The notes under the pieces: generated by a model
Databases searched by the model: none
What the model saw: only the letters and a program-made list of their open reading frames with translations
What the model was told of the DNA's origin: nothing
Source of the DNA: Pigoraptor vietnamica
Taxonomy: Eukaryota > Opisthokonta > Filasterea
Direction: 5' to 3'
Assembly (NCBI GenBank): GCA_943704525.1
Contig: CALSCQ010003262.1
Location: 1 to 10,879, forward strand
Length of the DNA: 10,879 nucleotides
In this document: positions 1 through 8,000 of the stretch, one piece after another
Layout of the letters: every line of letters starts with the position of its first letter
How positions within the stretch are numbered: the stretch's first letter is position 1
Program-made: the position numbers and the translations under genes

Positions 1-98
1 GCTGCAATAGCGTATATGCCTAAAACGATAAATAAGATTGAAGCACTAATTGTAAGAAGAATTTTAGTTTTACTTAGTGGGATTTGTATTTTGTTCAT
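1..98 (-). CDS. Possible bacterial membrane-protein fragment (foreign or chimeric block)
   Basis: Positions 1-100 hold about 30 G/C in 100 bases, against roughly 55-65% elsewhere. Read on the minus strand from the ATG at 98-96 (an alternative in-frame ATG is at 116-114), the block is open to the window edge for 32 codons. It starts MNKIQIPLSKTK and continues as one hydrophobic helix rich in I, L, V and A, with low-GC codon use. A purine-rich stretch precedes the ATG. The pattern of a short basic N-terminus with a PLSK motif followed by a membrane helix resembles small Bacteroidetes membrane proteins of the STM3941 type, but that is memory only and tentative. The plus strand is also open here, so coding is not proven. 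Alternatives are an AT-rich intron or a chimeric read or contig join. The function is unknown. Confidence 0.35.
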   Translation of the reverse strand, partial: MNKIQIPLSKTKILLTISASILFIVLGIYAIA

Positions 99-158
99 GT
101 GCTTCTTCTGTTCCATGGTACTGACGAGCGCACCCCCCTCATCTTTCTCTCTTCCCAG
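99..158 (+). other. Partial intron of SEC6 (3' end)
   Basis: A clear polypyrimidine tract (about 131-155) followed by CAG at 156-158 forms the acceptor for the first SEC6 exon. No donor is visible upstream, and the base composition changes sharply near 99-120. The 5' part of this intron is therefore either missing or replaced by the AT-rich block to the left. Confidence 0.6.
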
Positions 159-879
159 GAATTTCTCCCGACGCTGCTCGAGCAGTGCCTCGACCAGGTC
201 GTGCTCCGCTATGTGACCGGACTGTGCGCCAAGCGCGGCGCATTCCAGAGCGGCACTTTTGGCGACCGCATGAAGCAGGACGCCGACAGGATTGCCGTGT
301 TTTTCCTCCAGGTGTGGCGCCACTCTCGCGTGCCGGGACTGTGGCGTCGCTGAACGGGCACATCAGTGGCAGTCGTATTTGTGCGCATGCCACACAAAAT
401 AGAATTTCTCCTACTTATCTTCCCTCCCCATCATTCCTATTTTCGCAGGCGGCGGACAAGTTTGGCCTCGCGCCGGAGACGGTGCTCGCGCGGCTCGAGG
501 TGCTGAAGGACCTGCGCGACCTCCTGACCGACTCTGAGGACATGCTGCCGTCGACGTTCTTCAAGATGCGCACGGAGCACCCCGACATGACGTTTGAGCA
601 CGTCGAGGCGATGCTCTCCCAGAGGGACGACATCGGGAAGCTGCAGGTGCGCGCTGACGACCCGCCCGCAACCATTTCGCGGCTGTGTGTGGACGCATCG
701 TGTGCTTTGTCCTGCCCGTGCTGTCTTCCCTCGTTAACACTCGCCGCCCTGTTACTGCGCAGTTTGGCAAGATAATTCGCATGCTCAAGGAGATGGTCGC
801 CGGCAAGGACCTCGTGCGCGTCGAGTCGTCCAACAGCAAGCCAAACTTTTCGGTCTTTGGTCGCATTAGGCTCAAGTGA
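159..879 (+). CDS. SEC6: Exocyst complex subunit Sec6/EXOC3, C-terminal part (three exons)
   Basis: Sec6 is a core subunit of the octameric exocyst, which tethers secretory vesicles to the plasma membrane before SNARE-driven fusion. Exons are 159-311, 449-646 and 763-879, joined in phase 0 and giving 155 residues ending at TGA 877-879. Donors are GTGTGG and GTGCGC; acceptors are TTCGCAG and GCGCAG. The family is usually about 750 residues, so only the last fifth is here and the 5' end is off the window. Recognition rests on the order of C-terminal Sec6 signatures. First comes a stretch with R-M-K-Q-D-A-D-R-I-A-V-F-F (residues 38-50), matching the EXOC3 segment that begins ER..EAEQLR.LF. Then come L-T-D and a block of the form 'R-T-E-H-P-D-M...H-V-E-A-M-L-S-Q-R-D-D' (residues 92-112), matching 'KYPDI...HIGALLAVRGD' in animals. 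The last exon (FGKIIRMLKEMV...) is the tail. No symbol from this organism is known to me. The gene runs tail-to-tail with TRA1. Confidence 0.82.
312..448 (+). other. SEC6 intron
   Basis: The 137-nt phase-0 intron has donor G|GTGTGG and acceptor TTTTCGCAG preceded by a long C/T-rich stretch (about 415-446). It contains in-frame stops and is more AT-rich than the exons, so it is a normal spliceosomal intron. Confidence 0.75.
647..762 (+). other. SEC6 intron
   Basis: The 116-nt phase-0 intron has donor CAG|GTGCGC and acceptor ACTGCGCAG. It separates the conserved R-D-D block from the C-terminal tail. The upstream and downstream reading frames differ across it (116 is not a multiple of 3), so removal is needed to join the two coding parts. 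Confidence 0.72.
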
Positions 880-1927
880 ACGCAATACAACAACAGCCAC
901 ACAATCCCATGTGCACGGCCACCTTGCCATTGCGGTGCGCAGCCGCGTCAGTCGTGGGCCCAGCGTAGACGACGAACGGAGACACGCTGCAGCAGCACTA
1001 CTTGGCAGTGGGAGATGCACAGCCCTCAGACGGTGGCCGCATTCCTTCAGCGTAACAGCACTATTTACATGTATTGGCTCACTCGGACTTCGACAGGCGG
1101 CGCGGGGACTCGAGCGGTGGCTGTCTGTGGTGAAGCCCGCGTGCGTCCTCCGCAGTCACGTGGGACGCGCGCCGCTGCGGCTTTGGCGTTGTTGGTGTCA
1201 CGGGACGGTCCGAAAGGATTTCGCGGAAGAATGGAATGTGCGAGAGGATGAGCTTCCACACGAGGTACCATCCTGCGTCGCGCAAAGTGCGTAATTGGTG
1301 GAAACGAACTCAATCAATGCTGAATGGCCTCGAAACGCCACCAAATGCAGCTTCAGCGCACACGAAGCCTGCGCCCGCAATTTCACACCCGCTCGCCGAC
1401 ACGCCACGCACACGTGCGGTCAACCACACAAAGCCCTGACACGTGGGTTCACGCGCTCGCACATATGCGCGCAGCAAAGGCGTTGTGCAAACAGAGTCGT
1501 CGCACGCACCGGCGACTACGCAGAGCCCGATGATGACAACGGCGCCGACGACGCGCGCGGCCACTTCCGCCCCAAACACAAGGGAGCCCGCAATTTCGCC
1601 CGCAACCACTCCCGGCGACGCCATCGCATGGCGCCTTCGCGCCCTTCCGTCGCTGTGCTAGCGTGCCACGCCACGCTGTCGCTCTCAGATGGCCAGCTAT
1701 CTTTGAGGTGTGATATAAAGGTCTCTCGGTTGACTGAAAATTAGATGACGTCATGGATGCGCCCACACATTATCTGTCACTATTTTCTACAGCGAGTTCC
1801 GGTATTACCGGCCTCAACAACGCACACGCGGGACAACGCAGCAGCGCAAGACAGCAACGCAAATACAGAAAAATAAGGGACGGTACACGTTCGCGATGAC
1901 GCGAACACGTTCGCAGAGTATGAATGT
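880..1927. other. Tail-to-tail intergenic region, no gene recognised
   Basis: This kilobase lies between the SEC6 stop and the TRA1 stop and must hold both 3' UTRs and terminators. I see no AATAAA on either strand. Several ORFs of 60-150 codons cross it on both strands, but none shows a recognisable domain; they are rich in Arg, Ala, His, Thr or Ser as expected for random GC-rich frames, and none has a clear exon structure. I found no tRNA-like A/B boxes or cloverleaf. Three CACGTG palindromes occur at 1157-1162, 1411-1416 and 1440-1445, and a TATAAAG plus TGACGTCA pair near 1714-1753. The stretch after about 1680 is more AT-rich. A small or non-coding gene cannot be excluded. Confidence 0.6.
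1714..1753. promoter_or_regulatory. TATA-like box with a CRE-type palindrome
   Basis: TATAAAG lies at 1714-1720 and the perfect palindrome TGACGTCA (the ATF/CREB-type element) at 1746-1753, in the locally AT-richer part of the intergenic region. No convincing gene starts just downstream on the plus strand: the next ATG opens only a 48-codon frame (1753-1899). This could equally be chance sequence in a 3' flank. Confidence 0.15.
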
Positions 1928-2035
1928 CTACAGCCACGGGCGCCACGTGGGATCGAGGGAGGCGAGCACGTCCCGGTTGGTGGCAAGGGCAACGAGCTCC
2001 GTAACACGGCGTGTAAGGGGGCCGCTGTCGTCTCC
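1928..2035 (-). other. TRA1 FATC domain, last exon
   Basis: The last exon encodes 35 residues. It follows the acceptor TGCGTCGCAG and ends in the aromatic-rich tail DPTWRPWL before TAG. The PIKK FATC always sits at the extreme C-terminus, and the spacing of the two Trp residues from the stop matches TRRAP, which fixes the stop and the last intron (2036-2184). Confidence 0.92.
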
Positions 2036-5000
2036 CTGCGACGCACACAATGGAAAACGCACGATTAGAGGCTTGAATCCGCTGCGCACTAGACATCCAG
2101 GCGCAGTTGACAGCGGACGCGCACAACAGATGACTGGATTGACGTCACTCGTAAAGTTGTAACCAATACAACGCGCATTCGCACCTCTTCCTTGGGAAGC
2201 GCGACAGCCTGCAGACGCCGCATGACGGCCGCGGCGCTCTCCATCACGCGCGCTGCCAGCGAGTCGTTCTCGAGCGGAACGGCCCGCTTCAGGATCGTCT
2301 GCTGCGTCCAGTGCGCGTGGATGACCTCGTCGCGGAGAATCGCGTGCAGATAGTCCTCCATGCGCAGCTGCGCCAAAGCGAATCGAGTAAGCGTCGGTCG
2401 AAGCTTAACAAACAGAGTAGCACACAGCACGAGTGCACAGACGTCAAGAGAAAAGAGGGGGAACTCACGTCGGGGTCCGCGAGGCAGCGTGCCGTGGCAA
2501 GCATGGAATAGGTGTACACTCCAGACAGGCCAACAGGCGTGAGGAAGCGTTCAATGTTCGGCGTCAATCGGAAGGGAACGCGGTCCATATGCTCCAGGCG
2601 CCCGGCGGCAGAGATGGCTGCTCATGTTGCGGCATAAGAAATCCAACAGACACACACACATACACGCCACGAAATAAACAACTGACCCGCGCACACACAC
2701 AAGAACACCGACACAGCGCAACCCATTCCATCGCACGGTACAAACGCAGCTCTGTCGCATGCTCACCCGGGTAGGCCTCGGCAAGGAAGACCGCGCCGCT
2801 GTCCATCGCCCACTGTATCGTGTGCGGCAGGCGCGTCGGAATGTGCAGCGCGTGGCCGGCAACGGACGCAGCGGCGAGCATTGTCGCAAACTGCCTCCGG
2901 AATTCAAACAGCTCCACCGCTGACGGAAAGGACGCGGCGATGCGGTCGCTTAGAGCCGTCGGGGGTACCAGAGTCCGCGAGACTTCGGCAAAGAGCTCGC
3001 GGCGAAACTGGTCGAACTCGGGGGTCCCGTGCTTGTGGGGGCACGCTTCGTAACGGCGGAGGCAGTGGAGGACCGGTTCGAGCGGGCTCATGCCGCGGCC
3101 GACAAGATATTCCTCCAACATCTGCAACGACGTGCACACGGATGAGTGCGCGTCGTACAGTTGCGTATGCGCGTGCGTGAGACATTTGCGTATGCGTGCG
3201 CGCGTGAGACAGTTGCGTATGCGTGCGCACGTGAGACAGTTGCGTATGCGTGCGCACGTGAGACAGTTGCGTATGAGGGCGCACGTGAGACAGTTGCGTA
3301 AGGGCGCGCGCGCGTGAGACAGTTGCGTATGAGGGCGCACGTGAGACAGTTGCGTAAGGGCGCGCGCGCGTGAGACAGTTGCGTATGCGTGAGCGTGAGG
3401 ACACCCGTGTGAGTGTTGGAGGAGCGAGGCGATCGGGACCCCTGCTGGCTCACCTCTTCAAGCGACGTCGTCGACGGCTCGTCGCGCGCGAGGCGCATGT
3501 GGGGGGCCAATGGCACAAACTCGGGCACAGAAAACTGGATGCAGCGCCGGCGCGACTCCTTGCGCCGCGAGAGCAGGTGGTTGAGCATGCGCAGCAACTG
3601 CACGGTGCGCTCCTCGGAGCGTGCGTGGCGCGAGGGAAGGTGGAGGAGGTACGAGTACACCTTGCCGTTGTGGCCCCGGATGGATATGCGCCGAAACGAC
3701 ATGCCGTGGCGCCGCATGACCTCAATCCGGGGCAGGAAGCGGTCGATGCGCACCGTCTCGTTCGGGGGACCCCGCGTCCCGCGCGGGTGCAGCCACTCGC
3801 CGGGGAGGTCAATGTCCGACGACGCAAACTCGGCCAGGTACCGGCTCACGTTCTCGAGACGAAGCGTCTGCGGCAGCGCGCGCAGCTCGGGGCGCAGGCG
3901 GTCGTGCCACGCGACGAGTCGCTGAATGACACCGTGGAGGCGGCTGTTCTCGGGAACGCTAAAGTCGAAATCGCGCTCAAATTGCGCCTTGTAGCGTCGC
4001 ACGTGCGCGTGCGTGAACAGGCTTTGCAGGACGCGCTTCAGATGGCCCTCGACCTGTGCGCAATTACGAAATGGTCAAACACGCCGCACAACAACGAACG
4101 GCAGATAAAGTCCGGATGCGCAAAGTACCTGCTGGGGAACGCGGCGCTCCGAAAGCTCGGCAGGCTGACCGGGTTCCGCAGGTCCAAAAGCGCGTTGAAG
4201 GCATTCCGTGAGGAGGACCTGCGAACGAACCACGTTTAAAGGCAACACCCCGAAAAAACAAGGGCGCAATGGTATTTGGACATAAGCGACCACACGAACG
4301 TTGCGTAACCAGAAACAAACGTGCGTGTGCACGCGCGTGTGAGTGAACAGTGGGGGCGTGCGAGTGCCATGAAGTATGTTTTGTGCACCCACGTCGGTGG
4401 TCCGGAAGAGCTCCTCCTCCGCGATGGGCTTGATCCGCGCCGTCAATTCTTCAATGAGCGACTCGAGAGACGTCGTGAGCACGGGGTGCGCAATCCGCAG
4501 CGCGTTCATCACGGCACTCACAGACCGCAGCGACGGCGGCGCAGAGACGCTTCCACGGTGCGCCATCTGCGCCGGCTGTCCCGGCTGTCCCGGCTGACCC
4601 GGCTGACCCGGCTGCAGAGGCTGCGCGGGCTGCCCCGGCTGTGCGCCGGATGCCGAAGCGGAGGCGCCCTGCGGCTGACCCGGGGGCGGCGGTCCCTGCT
4701 GCTGCATCTGGGCCTGCGACGCGTTGCGAATTTCGAGGAACGTCGTGCGGAGGGCGTAGTAGAGCGCCTGCACGTGCGTGCGCACAATCTTCTTCAGCAC
4801 CGACTGCGCCGCGCCAGACTCCGGCCGCAGCATGCACGAGAGCAGCTGCGGAATCCACAGCACAAAGTGGTCCGCGGGGACGCTCTCGATGTTCTTGTCG
4901 ACGACGGCGGTGAGCGACTTGTTTGCGTCGTCAAATGTGAGGAGCCACAGGATCTTGGCAATGAAGCGCCGCGCGCGCCGCTCGGGGTAGTTCTTCACGG

Positions 5001-8000
5001 CCTGGAAAAAGCACGTGAGCGCGTACTCTGCCCACGCCATCTGGCGGCTCTCCATGAACACCGCCTCGCAGAACGAGCCCCACGCGACCCAGCCCTTCGC
5101 GAGGCCGTCGTGTATGTACATGGCCGACGAGAAGGCGTCGTTCGCCTCGTTCGGCTGGCCCATCTTCGCCTGGAAGCACCCCTTGAGCACGAAAAACTCG
5201 GCCTTCTGCTGCGGGTTGAAGTAGTTGAGGTTGGTCGAGTTGATAATGTCGAGGCCGCTGCGGTAGTCAGACGCCAGCTGGAAGTGGCACTTGGCCTGCT
5301 CGCGCAGCTTGAGGAACGCGTCGTTGATCTCAATGTTCGGCAGCGTGTAGATCTTGTTCAACGACGTCAGGCACACGTCCAGGAGGCTGTGCTTCCGCGC
5401 CACGTGCGCAAAGCGGTTGATCGTCCACGCCGTCTCGTGGTATCCGATGAACGCGAGCGTCGCGTTGCCCGAATTGGCGCCCGTCGCGTCCTGCGCCAGC
5501 GGCTGAAGCAGCGAGTTGATCGCAGTGAACACGTGGTGCCGCCACGTGAACACCTCGTTCCACACGGTGATCTCGTCCGACTTGTTCGGCAGGCGCTCTC
5601 GCCACGTCCCAAGCACCATCTTGAGCTCGGGGACCGTCTGCGGGCGCGATGCGGGGCCGTTCTGCAGGCCGTTGAGCACCTGCGCGCTCTCGTGAAGCTC
5701 CACAAACTGCTGAAACTGTTGGAGGGATGCGATGTGGGGGCGCGAGACGACGGGCGGAAGCGTCTGCCACTCGCGCAGCGCCAGCTGCGTGCCCTCGTCC
5801 ACTATGCGCTGAACGTCGCCCAACCGCTGCTCGGTCGGGTGGCACACGGCCAAGAAAGCCCTATCAGGAACGAACAAACACGAGTGATTAGCGTAAAGAA
5901 TAACAGCGCGCAAGTCAAGTTGAGCTGCCGTGTGGATGTGTATGTATCTGCATGCTTGGATGCGTCGGTAAAAGCTCGAGCGCTAGATATTAAACAACAG
6001 AATCCCACCTGTAAATCTTGAACTGCGCGCACTCCTGCGACATCGACTCGACGACCGCCAGCGCGTCCTTGTGCACGCCCCAATCGCCCATCTTCCACGC
6101 GCAGTCGAGCAGCAGCGGCGCGTTTCCCTCCGTCTTCGCAAAGTCGTTCAGCAGGTCCCACTGCGCCAGGTGCTTGGCGCACCGAATCCAGCGCTCCTCC
6201 CAAAGCGCAAACTCCGCGGGCGGGAACGAGCCCGTCCGCCCCTGCACCATCAGGCCCTCGTAGCACGCCTGCGCGCGCGCCCACGAACCCTGGCTCTCCA
6301 GCGCCAGCGCCGACGCCGTGTCCGCAAACTGGCGACGGAGTACCCAGCTGCCAAACAGGTGGTCGTCCTCGCGCAACTGCGAATACAGGGCGCACAGGGC
6401 GTCGCGCGTCTCCTCTCGAAGCTCCTCAAGGCTCGGAGTGGGCAGTGGACCCTCGACAGGCGGCAGCGAGATGGGCAATTGGGGACCGGAGACCGTCGGC
6501 GGCTGTGGCTGCTGCTGCTGCTGCTGCTGTGCGTGCGGCGCGGCGTTCACAAGCGCCGTGATCGGTGTCGTCTCGTCGGGGGCCGGCGCATCGAACGTTT
6601 TGGGGGCGCGCGGCACAATCTCGCCAGCATCGATCGCGACGGCGCGGCGGTCCAGCAGCTCGATGGCAGAGTGCCACGACCCGTGCGTGCGCGCGACATA
6701 CCGGAGCAACGCGGGAGGGATTTCCGGCAAAGGCGCGCACGTGCGCAGAGACTCGACGATGCACTGCAAGACGCTGGGACGCGTCTGTGCCTGCCTCCCG
6801 TGGTAGTCCTTGGACAGGAATGTGCACACCGCCTCCGTCACGTGTTCGCGACCGACAGGGCCCGCGAGTGCCCAGAGGCGTGGAAAGAGCGACGTCCACA
6901 TCGACTGCGCAAGCTCAGAGCTGCTGTGGCACAACGCAACAAGCCCCGAAAGCACCGTGCCCGTGCGGACGGTGCGCAGGCGCGCCACAAAGGCAGCGTC
7001 TGCCGCCAGAACCGCGCGACTGCTGTCACCGCCGGCGGTGCCGTCCACGTCCATCGGTACAGGCCCGTCGTCAGGCCCGTCGCCGTCCCCGGCGATTGCG
7101 CGCACGCATGGGCTTTCGTCCCCGTAGGGCCGCCCAGCGCGCCACGCCGGCTCAGCCTGCTCCGCCACGCGCAGCAAGAGCTCGAGCAGCTGCTTGATGT
7201 AGTAGTGCGTGCCCATCGGCTCCCAGCTCTGGAGGCCAAAGAGGTGCACGAGGCGCTCGGGGATGGCGCGGGGAAGCACGCCGTCGTACACGTCCATGAA
7301 ACGAGCGCGCACGGCCATGTCGCCGGAGCGCATCCCGACCACAAAGGCGGGTTCCAGGCGCACCGTGAAGTCCGCGCCGAGCAACTCGGGTCGCGAGTAC
7401 ACCGCGAGGATGATTTCGAGGAACGCGTGGTGCAGCGAAGGGTCTCCCGGAAAGCGCTTCTCAAAGCCCGTCATTTTGGCGAGGAGGGCGGCGCGCTCCT
7501 TCAGCGTCGGCAGCTGCGTGGGCGACGGGTTCTCGATCCACCCGCGCACCAGACGCACAATCAGCCGCAGCAGCGACGTGTCGTTGGACCGCTCGATGAG
7601 GCCGAGCATCGCGGCAAGGCACGCCTTCCGCGGAACGTCGCCCATTGAGTCGACGCGCGTCGCCAGCAGCTCCACCGACTGCGACAGAAGCGACGCGAGC
7701 ATCGCGCACAGGGCTGTGTCGCCACCGCCCTGGGCCGCCTGCGCCTGCTGCGCGGCCTGCCCCGGTCCCGTCGATGCCGCGGGGACTGGGATGGCCGCGA
7801 TGTGGTCGCGTTGGAGCCGCTGCAGCGCCTTGACGAGCGACGGCACGTAGCGGTCCAGGCAGTACGGGTAAGGCTCACAGAGCGCCCGAAGGAGCGCGAC
7901 GGCGGCGAACAAACCACGGCCAGGGCCGGCGACCGGGGTCGCGCGCTCGTGCTGCGCGAGCTGGTCGTCGATGGCCGCCGCTGTCGTGTCGTAAAATGCG

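Larger units (their letters stand above)
2185..4053 (-). other. TRA1 PI3K-like pseudokinase domain
   Basis: Residues 1963-2391 are spread over four exons (3454-4053, 2767-3121, 2469-2617, 2185-2367). After the FAT-linker block FDFSVPENSRLHGVI come DLPGEWL, FLPRIEVMRRHG and RGHNGKVYSYLL (the glycine-loop region), a basic RRKESRRR stretch, LAPHMRLARDEPS, FPSAVELFEFRRQFA and VPFRLTPNIERFL. The part aligning with the catalytic and activation loops of active PIKKs (about 2245-2300) lacks the usual D..N and DFG motifs. The domain should thus be structural, as in known Tra1/TRRAP. Confidence 0.88.
4393..6418 (-). other. TRA1 FAT domain
   Basis: Residues about 1310-1920 form the TPR-like FAT repeats that cradle the kinase fold. 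The domain begins near DALCALYSQLREDDHLFGSW, includes the W-E-E-R-W-I-R-C-A-K block and crosses an intron at the KIYR|AFLAVCHP junction (split Arg codon 1443). It continues through EWQTLP, a W-R-H-H block, K-A-E-F-F-V-L-K-G and ILWLLTFDD. A Gly/Pro/Gln-rich insertion interrupts it near the end. Confidence 0.85.

Noticed and set aside
1310-1624. 104-codon minus-strand ORF rich in Val, Ala and Gly
   Set aside because: It looks membrane-like only through Val/Ala richness from GC-rich sequence. It has no motif, no exon signals, and equally long frames occur on the opposite strand.
1753-1899. 48-codon plus-strand ORF just after the TATA/CRE pair
   Set aside because: Short, no recognisable domain, polar low-information composition and within the expected 3' flank of two genes.
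880-1927. tRNA, 5S or snRNA gene in the intergenic region
   Set aside because: I looked for A/B-box-like pairs, a T-arm GGTTC context with a matching acceptor stem, and snRNA-type conserved starts, and saw none that fold sensibly.
3161-3402. CRISPR-like array
   Set aside because: Units of 25-29 bp are directly adjacent with no unique spacers, and the array lies in a eukaryotic intron.
3088-4002. Minus-strand frame reading from the pseudokinase exon into the repeat array as a coding repeat protein
   Set aside because: The repeat part follows a good GTGAGC donor, and splicing to the LQ|MLEEYL acceptor restores the conserved TRRAP order. The open frame exists because the repeat has no stops in any sense frame.
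4321-6021. 566-codon open frame on the plus strand
   Set aside because: It is antisense to the TRA1 FAT exon, Arg/Leu/Val/His-rich as expected from the complement of GC-rich codons, and runs across an intron. The minus strand carries clear family motifs.
6071-7648. 525-codon open frame on the plus strand
   Set aside because: Shadow of the large TRA1 exon; very Arg-rich, no recognisable domain, no splice or start context.
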